From NCBI RefSeq assembly GCF_029714365.1, contig NZ_CP121660.1:2029509-2093508 (forward strand): a DNA stretch of 64,000 nucleotides, written 5' to 3'. Both the position numbers and the translations under genes were made by a program. Source of the stretch: Sinorhizobium terangae (lineage in GTDB: Bacteria; Pseudomonadota; Alphaproteobacteria; Rhizobiales; Rhizobiaceae). Each line of letters starts with the position of its first letter. Within the stretch, counting starts at the first letter, position 1. Shown here piece after piece: positions 25,174-35,449 of this stretch. Below the pieces are notes generated by a model. That model made no database searches, had not been told where the DNA came from, and was given only the letters and a program-made list of their open reading frames with translations.

Positions 25174-27381
25174 CTACCGCTTCCACCGCAGGAAGATCGT
25201 CGCGAGCGGCGGCAGTGTAAGAAGGATGGAGAAGTCCCTGCCATGCGCCGGATGGCGTTCAGCCCAGGCTTCAGCCTGGCCGAGATTGGATCCTCCATAG
25301 ATCGCGGCATCGGTGTTGAGCACCACCTCAAAGCGTCCTTCTATCGGCACGCCAACGCGATAATCATGCCGCGGCACCGGCGTGAAGTTGGACATGATGA
25401 GGATATGCGAGGAGCGGTCCTGTGAGCTGCGGAGCATGCCGTAGATGGAGTTTTCCGCGTCGTCGGCAACCGCCCATTCGAAGCCAGCCGGGTCAAGGTC
25501 GCCGAACTGAAGCGCAGGTTCTCGCACATAAAGCCCATTAAGATCGCGGATCAGTTGCTGAATGCCCGCATGATCGGGCCGGTCGAGCAGGTCCCAATGA
25601 ACGGAGCCGTCATGGCTCCATTCGGCTTCCTGGGCAAGCTCGCCGCCCATGAAGAGCAGTTTCTTGCCTGGATGACCCCACATGAAGGCGTAATAGGCGC
25701 GCAGGTTCGCCAGCCTCTGCCACTGGTCGCCGGGCATCTTCCCGAGCAAGGAACCTTTGCCGTGCACGACCTCGTCATGGGAGAGCGGCAGCATGAACCG
25801 TTCGGAATAGGCGTAGATCATGCCGAAGGTCATCGCGCCGTGGTGGTATTTGCGGTAGACTGGATCCTCCTGCATGTAGTGCAGCGTGTCGTGCATCCAA
25901 CCCATGTTCCACTTGAAATCAAAGCCGAGGCCGCCCTCCTCGGGCGCCTTGGTCACATCCGGCCAGGCGGTCGACTCTTCCGCGGCGGTGAAGGCATGGG
26001 GGAAGCGCTGATGGATGATGCTGTTCAGGTGCTTCAAGAACTCCACTGCTTCGAGGTTCTCGCGACCGCCGTATTGATTTGGTATCCATTGACCCTCCTC
26101 ACGGCTGTAGTCCCGGTAGAGCATCGAGGCGACTGCGTCCACGCGCAACGCATCCACGTGATAATGCTCCAGCCATTCCAGCGCGCTGGCAATCAGGAAT
26201 CCTTTCACCTCGTTGCGGCCAAGATTGTAAATCAGCGTGTTCCAGTCGCGGTGGAAGCCCTCACGCGGATCCTCATGCTCGTAGAGCGCGGTGCCGTCGA
26301 AACGGGCGAGCCCCCAGACATCGGTGGGAAAATGGGCCGGCACCCAGTCGAGGATGACGCCGATGTCCGCGGCATGGCAGCGGTCGACGAAGTAGGCAAA
26401 ATCCTCCGGCGTGCCGTAACGACCGGTGGGAGCGAAGAGGCCGAGCGGCTGGTAGCCCCAGGAGCCGCCGAAGGGATGTTCCATGATCGGCAGGAATTCG
26501 ATGTGGGTGAAGCCGAGATCCCGCGCATAGGGAATCAGCCGCTGGCTGAGCTCGACCCAGTCGAGCGGCCGGTTTCCCTCCTCGGTGATCCTCAGCCAGG
26601 ACCCGGGATGCACCTCATAGACCGAGATTGCTCCGTTGATCGATCGCTCGGCGCGGCGGGCGCGCATCCAGTCCTCGTCGCTCCAGCGGAAAGGTTTGGA
26701 CGACGCGACGATCGAAGCCGTCGAGGGTGCGGCTTCGCTGGCGCGGGCAACCGGGTCTGCTTTCTGAGGCAGGAGATTGCCGTGAGCGTCGAGCAGCTCG
26801 TATTTATAGCGCTCTCCATGCGTGAGGCGCGGAATGAAGATTTCCCATATGCCCGCTGACGGCCGCAGTCGCATCGGATGTCGGCGGCCATCCCAACTGT
26901 TGAAATCGCCGACGACGGAAACCCGCCGCGCATTCGGTGCCCATACGGAAAAGCGCACGCCCTGCACACCATCGACGTCCATCGGAATGGCGCCAAGTGT
27001 GCGGCCAAGATCGTAGTGGGTGCCCTGAGAGATCAGGTGCAGATCGAGGTCGCCGAGCAAAAGGCCGAATGAATAAGGATCCTCCGTCTCCTGCACGGCA
27101 TCAGGCCAGTGGATGCGAAGGCGGTAACTGGCCACGCTGCCGATAGCACCGGCGAAAAGGCCGCCCTCATGAATCAGCTCCAGCCGCGTCAGCGCGCGGT
27201 TGGTATCGGACTCGACCACGTCCACGGAGACGGCGCCGGGCAGCAAGGCCCTTACGACGTTGAGATCGTCATATCGATGACGACCGAGGATGGAGAAAGG
27301 ATCGCCATGCCGGCCTTCGACGAGAGCCTGGAGGCCTTCAGCGACGGTGCCGATCATCAGGTCTGCGCGCTCATATCTCAT
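25174..27381 (-). CDS. glgB: 1,4-alpha-glucan branching enzyme
   Basis: 735 residues, the normal GlgB length. An N-terminal region and CBM48 module (near [22 protein letters not shown]) precede a GH13 barrel. Catalytic residues are the nucleophile in [11 protein letters not shown] (D415), the Glu of AEESTAW near 468, and the Asp in [12 protein letters not shown]. It transfers alpha-1,4 chain segments to form alpha-1,6 branches. The start is ATG 27381 with GGAGA upstream; it overlaps the treS-maltokinase gene by 11 bp, so the two are translationally coupled. In this operon it branches glucan made by GlgE. Confidence 0.96.
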   Translation of the reverse strand: MRYERADLMIGTVAEGLQALVEGRHGDPFSILGRHRYDDLNVVRALLPGAVSVDVVESDTNRALTRLELIHEGGLFAGAIGSVASYRLRIHWPDAVQETEDPYSFGLLLGDLDLHLISQGTHYDLGRTLGAIPMDVDGVQGVRFSVWAPNARRVSVVGDFNSWDGRRHPMRLRPSAGIWEIFIPRLTHGERYKYELLDAHGNLLPQKADPVARASEAAPSTASIVASSKPFRWSDEDWMRARRAERSINGAISVYEVHPGSWLRITEEGNRPLDWVELSQRLIPYARDLGFTHIEFLPIMEHPFGGSWGYQPLGLFAPTGRYGTPEDFAYFVDRCHAADIGVILDWVPAHFPTDVWGLARFDGTALYEHEDPREGFHRDWNTLIYNLGRNEVKGFLIASALEWLEHYHVDALRVDAVASMLYRDYSREEGQWIPNQYGGRENLEAVEFLKHLNSIIHQRFPHAFTAAEESTAWPDVTKAPEEGGLGFDFKWNMGWMHDTLHYMQEDPVYRKYHHGAMTFGMIYAYSERFMLPLSHDEVVHGKGSLLGKMPGDQWQRLANLRAYYAFMWGHPGKKLLFMGGELAQEAEWSHDGSVHWDLLDRPDHAGIQQLIRDLNGLYVREPALQFGDLDPAGFEWAVADDAENSIYGMLRSSQDRSSHILIMSNFTPVPRHDYRVGVPIEGRFEVVLNTDAAIYGGSNLGQAEAWAERHPAHGRDFSILLTLPPLATIFLRWKR

Positions 27382-30300
27382 GCGACGTCTCCAAGAGTCT
27401 CGATGCGATAGCCGAGAAGCCGGCAAGCGGCAGCGGCAGCCAGGTGGGGCGATTGCGCGCTTCATAGGCGATCTCGTAGGCCGCCTTCTCCAGCAGGAAG
27501 AGGTCGAGGATGCGACCGCGCGAAACCGGACGTAAGCTGAGTTCTCGCGTCTTGCCGATGGCGTCGAGATAACCTTCGAGGAAGGCAGGTTCCGCCATTT
27601 CGACGAAGCGCGCCACGAGCGCGGCATGTCTTCGATCGTCCACCTCGCTCACCAGCTCCCGCTCGAGATTGGCGGCCGCTGCAAGATAGCTCAGCGATCT
27701 CAGTAGCCCCGCAACATCCCGCAGCGGATTGGTCTTGGCGCGGCGCTCAGCGAGATCGCGGGCGGGTTCGCCCTCGAAATCGATGATATAGGCGTCACCT
27801 TCCGCAACCAGAACCTGGCCCAGATGGAAGTCGCCGTGATTGCGGGTCATCAGCGTGCCTGCCGCGGCCTTTGACAGGTGCCCGGCCAACTTCAAAAGCT
27901 CCTCGCGTCGTGCGACGAGCGGTCCGATCTGCTGGGCAACTTCTGGAGCGAGGCTTTCCTGGATCTCCTCGAGGAGGGCGAGGCTTTCCTGAATTTGCTT
28001 CTTCACGGCATCGCCCCACCGTCCGGCATCCTCCTTGGACATGCGGACCGGTTTGAAATCCTCGTTTTCGGTCGGTTGTGCCAGCGCCACATGCAATTCG
28101 CCGAGCCGCTTGCCAATCGTCGCGGCGAAATCCACGAGCGGCCTGAAGTACTCATCTGCCATGTCTGCCTCGACACCGGTCACCATCACCTCGTCGATCG
28201 CGCGGCGCAGGTTGCTGAGCATCCAGTTCCAGGCATCGCCTTGATTGCGGATCGCTCCTTGTACGATGATCAATGTGCAACGGCAGCCGTCCGGCGTCGT
28301 GTGCCCCACTTCGCCGAGCAACTGTGCGGTGTTCCCATATCCGATTTCCGTCAGATGGCGCGTCATCTCCACCTCCGGATGGACACCCGGCAGGACGTGG
28401 CGGATGAGCTTCACCATCGCGATCTCGCCGATGATGAGCGAACTGTTGGATTGCTCGGCTGAGAGCCAACGCACCGGCAGGTCGTCGTTCATGCTCATGC
28501 GGTCGAGCAGATCCGTGCCGAGGAATTCGAGCGTGCCCGCCCGGTCGGAGATCACCGCTCGTTCGCGCAGTCCGCGGATGACGCTGCGTGCCAACGCCTC
28601 TATCGCAAAGCCGTCGGTCAAAAATCCGACGCGGCGGCCCTGGCGGAGGCGGGCAAGCGCGAGTTGTTGCGCAAGCGCCGTTGGCTGCCCGTCATCCCAC
28701 GACACCGCAAGTGGCAGCAAATAGGTGTCCTTGCGGCCGTCGAGTTCGGCTTCCACCTCTCCAAGCGAGAGGTCACGGGCGAAGGGAATTGGCGTGGCGA
28801 CGACGAGCGAGGCATGCCTCAGCTTCTCGCCCTTGGCGCCGAACCAACGCCGCCTGCCAAGATAGGCTGGCAGTATCTCGTTCGAGAGCGTGCCTGATAG
28901 CCGCGGCTCATCGACCAGTTCCTGCAGGTTGCGGCGTACCACCATAGTCACCATGTCCTGCATCTGTTCCGGTGGTTCGGCGCGCCAGGCGGGGCCGTCC
29001 GCCTCCTTCGCGAGCAGGAACCAGAAGAAGCCATAGGGGGGCAGAGTGAGCATGTAGGTGAGCTGCCCGATCGGCGGGAACGGCGACATGCCGGTCAACT
29101 CGATGGGGGTGCGGCCGGCAAAGTTCGCAAGGTCGAGTTCGACGGCCTGGGGCAGGCGCGACAAGTTGGCGACGCAGAGGATCGTGTCCTCGCGATATTC
29201 GCGGAGATAGGCAAGAATCTTCCTGTTGCCGGGCGAGAGGAACCTTAGGGAACCGCGCCCGAATGCCGAATGCTTGCTGCGCAGCGCCAGCATGCGCCGT
29301 GTCCAGTTGAGCAGCGAATGAGCATCGGCGCCCTGTGCCTCGACATTGACTGCCTCAAAGCCGTAAAGCGGGTCCATGATGGGCGGAAGCACAAGCCGTG
29401 CCGGATCCGTCTTGGAAAAACCGCCGTTGCGGTCCGGCGACCATTGCATGGGCGTGCGCACACCGTCGCGGTCGCCGAGATAGATATTGTCACCCATGCC
29501 GATCTCGTCGCCGTAATAGATCACAGGCGTGCCGGGCATGGAAAATAAGAGTGCGTTCATCAACTCGACGCGACGGCGATCGCGCTCCATGAGCGGCGAA
29601 AGACGGCGCCGAATTCCGAGGTTGATGCGGGCGCGACGGTCGGTGGCATAGATGTTCCAGAGATAATCGCGCTCTTCATCGGTCACCATCTCCAGCGTCA
29701 GCTCGTCATGGTTCCGCAAGAAGATCGCCCATTGGCACGTCTCAGGGATTTCCGGCGTCTGCCGCATGATATCGGTGATCGGGAAGCGGTCTTCCTTGGC
29801 GATCGCCATGTACATGCGCGGCATGAGCGGGAAATGGAAGGCCATGTGGCATTCATCGCCGTCGCCGAAATAGTCACGCGTGTCCTCCGGCCATTGATTG
29901 GCCTCGGCAAGCAGCATCTTGCCGGGATGGGTGGAATCAAGGGCCGCACGGATCTTCTTCAGGATCGCATGCGTCTCCGGCAGATTCTCGTTGATCGTGC
30001 CCTCTCGTTCCACCAGGTAAGGGATCGCGTCGAGCCGGAAGCCGTCGATGCCGGTCTCCAGCCAGAAGCGCATCACACCCAAAAGCTCCTCCAGCACCAA
30101 CGGATTGTCGAAATTGAGGTCGGGCTGGTGGGAATAGAACCGGTGCCAATAATAGGCGCCGGCGACTGGATCCCATGTCCAGTTGGACTTTTCGGTGTCG
30201 AGGAAGATGATCCGGGTCTCGGGGAACTTCTGATCGGTATCCGACCAGACATAGAAGTCCCGCTCCGGCGAGCCGGGGGGCGCGCGCCGCGCCCGCTGGA

Positions 30301-30688
30301 ACCATGGATGCTGGTCGGACGTATGGTTGATGACGAGCTCAATGATCACCCGGAGCCCGCGTCGATGCGCGGCTTCCACGAAAGCCGTGAACTCCTCCAC
30401 CGTGCCGTAGTCCGTGCTGACATTGGTGTAGTCGGCGATATCGTATCCGTCGTCGCGACGCGGGGACGGAAAGAAGGGCAAGAGCCAGATGGTATTGGCG
30501 CCAAGCGAAGCGATATGATCGAGCTTCTCGTGAAGGCCCTTGAAGTCCCCGATACCGTCGTTATTGGCATCGAAGAACGACTTGATATGAAGTTGGTAGA
30601 TGAGCGCGTCCTTATACCACAGGGAATCGGGTTCTTGCGGGCTGGTCTGATCCTGCCCCTGGTCGCGGCTTGTGATCGCCATGTCCAT
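27371..30688 (-). CDS. treS: Trehalose synthase fused to maltokinase (TreS-Mak)
   Basis: 1105 residues. Residues about 20-560 are GH13 trehalose synthase: D220 in DGFRLD, E262 in AEANQWPED and D328 in RNHDEL form the catalytic triad, interconverting trehalose and maltose. Residues about 590-1105 are a maltokinase with the phosphotransferase motifs [11 protein letters not shown] (D953) and YIIDFEGEP (D970), making maltose-1-phosphate with ATP. Fusion of the two steps is known in many bacteria and gives direct channelling. AGGAGA sits before ATG 30688. It is 15 bp downstream of glgE, whose substrate it makes. Confidence 0.96.
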   Translation of the reverse strand: MDMAITSRDQGQDQTSPQEPDSLWYKDALIYQLHIKSFFDANNDGIGDFKGLHEKLDHIASLGANTIWLLPFFPSPRRDDGYDIADYTNVSTDYGTVEEFTAFVEAAHRRGLRVIIELVINHTSDQHPWFQRARRAPPGSPERDFYVWSDTDQKFPETRIIFLDTEKSNWTWDPVAGAYYWHRFYSHQPDLNFDNPLVLEELLGVMRFWLETGIDGFRLDAIPYLVEREGTINENLPETHAILKKIRAALDSTHPGKMLLAEANQWPEDTRDYFGDGDECHMAFHFPLMPRMYMAIAKEDRFPITDIMRQTPEIPETCQWAIFLRNHDELTLEMVTDEERDYLWNIYATDRRARINLGIRRRLSPLMERDRRRVELMNALLFSMPGTPVIYYGDEIGMGDNIYLGDRDGVRTPMQWSPDRNGGFSKTDPARLVLPPIMDPLYGFEAVNVEAQGADAHSLLNWTRRMLALRSKHSAFGRGSLRFLSPGNRKILAYLREYREDTILCVANLSRLPQAVELDLANFAGRTPIELTGMSPFPPIGQLTYMLTLPPYGFFWFLLAKEADGPAWRAEPPEQMQDMVTMVVRRNLQELVDEPRLSGTLSNEILPAYLGRRRWFGAKGEKLRHASLVVATPIPFARDLSLGEVEAELDGRKDTYLLPLAVSWDDGQPTALAQQLALARLRQGRRVGFLTDGFAIEALARSVIRGLRERAVISDRAGTLEFLGTDLLDRMSMNDDLPVRWLSAEQSNSSLIIGEIAMVKLIRHVLPGVHPEVEMTRHLTEIGYGNTAQLLGEVGHTTPDGCRCTLIIVQGAIRNQGDAWNWMLSNLRRAIDEVMVTGVEADMADEYFRPLVDFAATIGKRLGELHVALAQPTENEDFKPVRMSKEDAGRWGDAVKKQIQESLALLEEIQESLAPEVAQQIGPLVARREELLKLAGHLSKAAAGTLMTRNHGDFHLGQVLVAEGDAYIIDFEGEPARDLAERRAKTNPLRDVAGLLRSLSYLAAAANLERELVSEVDDRRHAALVARFVEMAEPAFLEGYLDAIGKTRELSLRPVSRGRILDLFLLEKAAYEIAYEARNRPTWLPLPLAGFSAIASRLLETSHEI

Positions 30689-30703
30689 TTTCTTTCTCCT
30701 GCC

Positions 30704-33700
30704 TTATCTCACGCGCCAGATCGCAAACGGCAGACCGGCATGCGGATCGAGCCGAAGGTGCTGGACCCCGCCGGTCCAGCTGAACGTGCGACCTGTGATC
30801 AGGTCTTCGAGGTCGAGCGTGCCATGGTCCGGGAGGTTCCACGACCGGAGCGGGATTTCCACATCCGCTTCCTGCGCATTGTAGGGATCGAGGTTGACGG
30901 CGATGAGCAAAGCGTTCTCACGTCCGGAACTGATCCTCTCATAGAACATGATGTTGTCGTTCCAGGCGGTGAGAAGCTCAAGGCCGAGATGTGAATGCAG
31001 GGCCGGGTTTTCCTTTCGGATCCGGTTGAGCATTGTGATCTCGGATTTGATGTTGCCCGGCCGATCGTAGTCCCAGGCGCGGATCTCATACTTTTCGGAG
31101 TCGGCATATTCCTTGCGCTTGGCGTCCGGCCGACCCTCGCAGAGCTCGAAGCCATTGTAGACACCCCAAAGTCCTGAGAGTGTCGCGGCAAGTGCCGCCC
31201 GGACCAGATAGGCCGGACGCGGCGCGTTTTGCAGGAAGTCGGGATTGATGTCGTGCGTGTTGACGAAGAAGTGGGGGCGGAAGAACTCCTTCGGTTCCTG
31301 CGTGGTGATCTCGCGCATGTATTGCTCGAGCTCCCACTTCGTGTTGCGCCAGGTGAAATAGGTGTACGACTGAGAAAAGCCGATCTTGGCGAGTCGATAC
31401 ATCACCTTCGGCTTGGTGAAAGCTTCCGACAGGAAGACGACATCCGGATGCCGCGACCTGATATCGGCGATCAGCCACTCCCAGAACGGGAAGGGCTTGG
31501 TGTGCGGATTATCGACGCGAAAGAGCTTGACGCCGGTGTCGATCCACTTCTGCACGATATCGCGCAGCTCGATCCAGAGCGACGGGATCGCGTCCCAGCT
31601 ATAGAAATCCACATTGACGATGTCTTCGTACTTCTTGGGTGGATTTTCCGCGTAACGAATGCTTCCGTCCGGTCGCCAGTCGAACCAGCCCGGATGCTGT
31701 GTCAGCCACGGGTGGTCGGGCGAGCACTGGATGGCGAGATCGAGCGCAATCTCCAGGCCCTCGTGCTTGCCGGCGTCCACCAGACGACGGAAGTCCTCGA
31801 ACGTGCCGAGCTCAGGATGGATCGCGTCGTGACCGCCGTCCGGCGAGCCGATGGCATAGGGGCTGCCCGGATCCTCCGGCGCCGCGCGCAGGCTGTTGTT
31901 CCTGCCCTTGCGATTGGTCTTGCCGATAGGATGAATCGGCGGGAAATAGAGCACGTCGAAACCCATGGCGCGGATGGCCGGCAACCGCTTGATGACGTCG
32001 TCGAATGTGCCGTGGCGGGTCGGATCGCCGCTCTGTGAGCGTGGAAATACCTGGTACCAGCTTGCGAAGGCGGCGGCCGGACGCTCTGCATCGAGAGGGA
32101 TGGTCTGCGACCTGAGACGATGGGGTCGTCGATCCGCCGCCGCCATCAGCTCGGCGGTTTCTGCCGCCAGCAGGATTTCGGTGCGCTGGACATCCTGCGC
32201 CGCAGTCAGCCTGTCAAACAGGGTTTTGAGCTGCCTCTTGAGCTGGCCTTGCGCGTAGTCGAGCGCGTCTACCACGAGGTTGATGCCCTCCTGGATTTCG
32301 AGCCGGAGGTCGAGCCGCGCCTCGTGCTTCTTGGTGAACTCGTAGCGGAAGATCTGAAACTGACTGCGCCAGGCTTCAATCACGAATTCGTGCCTTCCCA
32401 GGCGCCTGGGCGTGAACTCCGCATGCCAGCGATCATTTTCGATCAGCTCCATGTGAACTTCGTTCCAGCCGCTTTCGTCGACGGCTCGCCAGAGCAGGGC
32501 GGCCGAAAGCGGGTCGTGGCCATCGCCGAAAATATCTGCCTCGACCTTCACCGTCTCGCCGACAACGCGCTTGACGACGAAACGGCCGTCATCGACCGCT
32601 GGCGTGATCTTTTCGATTGCCAATCTCGAAGACGCGGCGGCCTCGTCGGCACTGGTTACTTGAACCGCGTCGATGATCGGAACGGATGACTGTCCTTCGA
32701 AAATGCGCAGTTCACCCGGCTTCAGCTTGAGATTGGCATCAAGAACCTCGTCTTTGGCCTGCGGGTCGGAGAGCGGGAGGAACAGGGACGCTGCCTCCCG
32801 CAACACGTTGAACGGTGCATTGACGACGCGCCTGAGGTCGCGGTTGAGCACAACGACGCGGACTTTCTGCGAGGAGCGAATGTCGGCCTCGTCCGTCTGC
32901 ATCAGAGCGATGGCCGGCGTTTGGCTGGCGGAGATCAGCTTGAGTGGCTGCCGCGCGAAGCCGGCGGCCGTCTTGTTGGGCCAGCCGTTTACGGTGCGGA
33001 TATCGTCGGAAAGATCGAACGAGCCCTGCTTGCGAAGGCCAAGCAGGCCGGTTCCATCGCCATGCATCGGATCGAGCGGCGTGACAGCGCCATATTCGAA
33101 CCCCATCGGAATCATCAGGCCGCTGGCAAATGTGGAAGCCAGCTTCAGCGCGCGGACGGCCTTGCGCTGCAGCACTTCACATCCGTCGCTGCCGTGGGCG
33201 ATTCGCCTGCCGAACGGCGCCTCCGGGAAGGTGACCTGATACCCGATCTGCCTCTGGATCTGATATTCGTCTGTAATCCAGCGTTCCTCCAGGTTCCACC
33301 AGGCAAGCGATGAGAAGCTGCCGTCAAAGCCCGCCCCGTCAAGAGCCTTGCGGTCTTCGAACGCGGTGCCGGGCGTCCAGGCAAGAAAGATTGTTTCTGG
33401 CGCCAGGTTGCGGACTGAGGCGATAAGATCGTACCAGGCCTCCGGCGCCAGGCGACCGATCCCCAGGCAGCGATAGCCCGCAATGCCGAGGCCCGTGAGC
33501 CAGGTCATACGGCGGCGCCAGTCCTCGATGTACCTGGCTTCACCCATGAATTCGACGCGCCGGCTGCGGCTTTCCTGCGGTGCCACGCGCGGATCGGCGA
33601 TGATGGCGCCCGCGGGCTTGTCGTCGGCGGCCACCCGATCCACGACGAGGTCGAGCATGAGTCTGAGATCGTTCTCCCGAGCTGCCTCAACCAACGCCCT

Positions 33701-33958
33701 GACGCCATCCTCGACAGACTGACCCAGTTCCAGCTCAGGATCGAGCCGATCGAAATGCCGGGTGACGAAGACACTGGCATATTGGCCGCGTTCAAAAAGG
33801 GGTGCCGTCAGCACTGTATCAAAACCGAGGCCCTTGGCATGCGTGAAAACCTCTCTCCACGCGTCGAGCCCCTTCAACACCAAAGGATGCACGTAGTAGA
33901 TCTGCGGTGGCAGTTGGGAGAGCGAGATTCGCGAAACGACTTGGGAGCGTATGTTCAT
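30704..33958 (-). CDS. glgE: Alpha-1,4-glucan:maltose-1-phosphate maltosyltransferase with extra N-terminal GH13-like domain
   Basis: 1084 residues against about 660-700 for the well-studied GlgE enzymes. The C-terminal part (about 430-1084) is a complete GlgE: N-terminal beta domain, a helical insert, then the barrel with nucleophile D816 in FRVDNPHTKP, acid/base E845 in FLSEAFT and D903 in NTHDINPD. It extends alpha-1,4 chains from maltose-1-phosphate. Residues 1-425 look like a second, degenerate GH13 barrel: the region that should read GxRxDA is GYRCLGIG, and the general-acid strand is FLAWTPG without Glu. That half is probably structural or glucan-binding. The gene starts the glgE-treS-glgB operon. 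Confidence 0.94.
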   Translation of the reverse strand: MNIRSQVVSRISLSQLPPQIYYVHPLVLKGLDAWREVFTHAKGLGFDTVLTAPLFERGQYASVFVTRHFDRLDPELELGQSVEDGVRALVEAARENDLRLMLDLVVDRVAADDKPAGAIIADPRVAPQESRSRRVEFMGEARYIEDWRRRMTWLTGLGIAGYRCLGIGRLAPEAWYDLIASVRNLAPETIFLAWTPGTAFEDRKALDGAGFDGSFSSLAWWNLEERWITDEYQIQRQIGYQVTFPEAPFGRRIAHGSDGCEVLQRKAVRALKLASTFASGLMIPMGFEYGAVTPLDPMHGDGTGLLGLRKQGSFDLSDDIRTVNGWPNKTAAGFARQPLKLISASQTPAIALMQTDEADIRSSQKVRVVVLNRDLRRVVNAPFNVLREAASLFLPLSDPQAKDEVLDANLKLKPGELRIFEGQSSVPIIDAVQVTSADEAAASSRLAIEKITPAVDDGRFVVKRVVGETVKVEADIFGDGHDPLSAALLWRAVDESGWNEVHMELIENDRWHAEFTPRRLGRHEFVIEAWRSQFQIFRYEFTKKHEARLDLRLEIQEGINLVVDALDYAQGQLKRQLKTLFDRLTAAQDVQRTEILLAAETAELMAAADRRPHRLRSQTIPLDAERPAAAFASWYQVFPRSQSGDPTRHGTFDDVIKRLPAIRAMGFDVLYFPPIHPIGKTNRKGRNNSLRAAPEDPGSPYAIGSPDGGHDAIHPELGTFEDFRRLVDAGKHEGLEIALDLAIQCSPDHPWLTQHPGWFDWRPDGSIRYAENPPKKYEDIVNVDFYSWDAIPSLWIELRDIVQKWIDTGVKLFRVDNPHTKPFPFWEWLIADIRSRHPDVVFLSEAFTKPKVMYRLAKIGFSQSYTYFTWRNTKWELEQYMREITTQEPKEFFRPHFFVNTHDINPDFLQNAPRPAYLVRAALAATLSGLWGVYNGFELCEGRPDAKRKEYADSEKYEIRAWDYDRPGNIKSEITMLNRIRKENPALHSHLGLELLTAWNDNIMFYERISSGRENALLIAVNLDPYNAQEADVEIPLRSWNLPDHGTLDLEDLITGRTFSWTGGVQHLRLDPHAGLPFAIWRVR

Positions 33959-34149
33959 CGGTCGTGCCTCGCTGCAGGCCTTTGTCGTCTAACGGTGAGG
34001 TCACCATGCTTGTTCCTTTGAAAAGGGGCGAATTGGCTACGGCGATCAAACAAGGGAGGATTTCTTGGATTATGTCGCGCAGGCAAACATTATAAGGTGC
34101 GCAGCGGGGAGCATGCCGTCGGGCAAGCCCACACCCTTCAGGAGACCTC

Positions 34150-34524
34150 ATGTTTGACCACGTCAAATTCGGAGTGAGCGACTATGCAGCGAGCAAAGCG
34201 TTCTTCCTCAAGGCACTCGAACCGCTCGGCGTAGCCGTTGTCTCGGAGGGACCGCCTTCGTACGGCGTCGAGCTCAGCCCAAAGGGCAAGGCTTCATTGT
34301 GCCTCTTCCAAACCGAGGAGAAGCCGGCGCATCTTCACTTGGCCTTCACGGCCGAGAATCGCCAGCAAGTCGAAGCGTTCTATCGCGCGGCTCTGGAGGC
34401 GGGCGGCAAGGACAATGGTGCGCCTGGCCTGCGCCCGCACTACCATGCCAACTACTATGCCGCTTTCGTCATTGGGCCGGACGGGCACAACATCGAGGCG
34501 GTTTGCCACGAACCTGAGGGCTAA
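34150..34524 (+). CDS. VOC-superfamily (glyoxalase/bleomycin-resistance-like) protein
   Basis: 124 residues with two beta-alpha-beta-beta-beta modules: MFDHVKFGVSDYAASKAFF at the start and HYHANYYAAFVIGPDGHNIEAVCH at the end. The closing Asp-Gly-His-Asn-Ile-Glu is the usual last metal-ligand strand; His4 is a candidate first ligand. Members act as metal-dependent lyases, isomerases or dioxygenases, or bind drugs. GGAGA lies 5 bases before the ATG. It is divergent from glgE across 190 bp and appears monocistronic; its substrate is unknown. Confidence 0.85.
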   Translation: MFDHVKFGVSDYAASKAFFLKALEPLGVAVVSEGPPSYGVELSPKGKASLCLFQTEEKPAHLHLAFTAENRQQVEAFYRAALEAGGKDNGAPGLRPHYHANYYAAFVIGPDGHNIEAVCHEPEG

Positions 34525-34673
34525 CCTTTCAGGCGACGTCCACAAACGAGCTTCGCCGACTTGCGGCCGCCCCTCGGCGAATGTTGAACGTCTGCTTCCA
34601 GCCCCAAAACGGCTGGCGCCTCGCCGACCTCTTTTTACGTTCGCCTTATCCTTTCGCCCTTGGCATTTGCACG

Positions 34674-34690
34674 AACCTATAATACAGGTT
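34674..34690. promoter_or_regulatory. Candidate GntR (FadR-type) operator
   Basis: AACCTATAATACAGGTT is a 17-bp near-perfect palindrome with AACCT/AGGTT arms and one mismatched pair. It ends 22 bp before the start codon of the GntR gene, suggesting autoregulation. Confidence 0.55.
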
Positions 34691-34712
34691 TTCAAAAGTC
34701 ATAGGATAGAAA

Positions 34713-35429
34713 ATGAGCGAAACGGACCCGGCCACTCCATCTTCCGGCGACCTCGTCGCAGGCGCGGTCTCGCAGATTTCCGCCTTCATTCGCGAAAGCC
34801 AGTTGAAGCCGGGGGATCGCCTGCCCTCCGAATCAGCCCTGACGGAAAGCCTCAACGTGTCCCGCACCGTTGTTCGCGAGGCCCTTCGTTCGCTCGCCGC
34901 GATGCGACTGATCGACCTCGGTGCCGGCAAGCGGCCCACCGTCGCCGAACTCGACGACAGTTCCATCGCCATGACCTTCCGGCACGGCCTGTTCACCGAC
35001 CAGATCGACATCCGCCAGATCTATGACGCGCGCCGCACCATCGAGGGGCGTACGGCAACGCTCGCCGCCCTGCTGCGCACAGACAAGGAGGCGGACGCGA
35101 TTCTCGGTTTCGCCCGCGCCATGCAGAACCGCCTCGACCAGCCGGCCGTCGTCATGGCAAACGACCTCGCCCTTCATCTGGCGATCGCGCGCGCCTCGAA
35201 GAACCCCGTCTTCGCCCTCATCATCGGCGCCTTTCAGGGCGTGATCGTCGAGAGTTGGCCGATCGGCTGGAAGGCGCGTGCCACCGACGACGAACGCGAA
35301 GCCATGAACCGCCTGCACCTCGACCTCGCCGAGGCGATCGCCGCCTCCGATCCGCAGGCGGCCTCGACAATCATGGACCGGCATTTCGACGAGAGCCTCA
35401 GGGCTCTCGCCCGTGCCGGCCTGACCTGA
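34713..35429 (+). CDS. GntR/FadR-family regulator
   Basis: 238 residues. A winged helix (ISAFIRESQLKPGDRLPSES ... VSRTVVREALRSLAAMRL) is followed by an FCD all-helical effector domain with the metal-site pattern DLALHLAIARASKNP and MDRHFDESL. The proteins usually release DNA on binding a sugar acid or other carboxylate. The enolase-superfamily gene starts 20 bp downstream, so the two form an operon and the regulator probably controls it from the palindrome at 34674-34690. Confidence 0.92.
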   Translation: MSETDPATPSSGDLVAGAVSQISAFIRESQLKPGDRLPSESALTESLNVSRTVVREALRSLAAMRLIDLGAGKRPTVAELDDSSIAMTFRHGLFTDQIDIRQIYDARRTIEGRTATLAALLRTDKEADAILGFARAMQNRLDQPAVVMANDLALHLAIARASKNPVFALIIGAFQGVIVESWPIGWKARATDDEREAMNRLHLDLAEAIAASDPQAASTIMDRHFDESLRALARAGLT

Positions 35430-35449
35430 ACCAAGAAACTGGAGTTCCC

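Noticed and set aside
25555-26859. 434-codon plus-strand frame opposite glgB
   Set aside because: Antisense shadow of a well-supported GH13 gene with catalytic residues.
29708-30994. 428-codon plus-strand frame opposite treS and glgE
   Set aside because: Crosses a gene boundary on the other strand and shows no recognisable protein.
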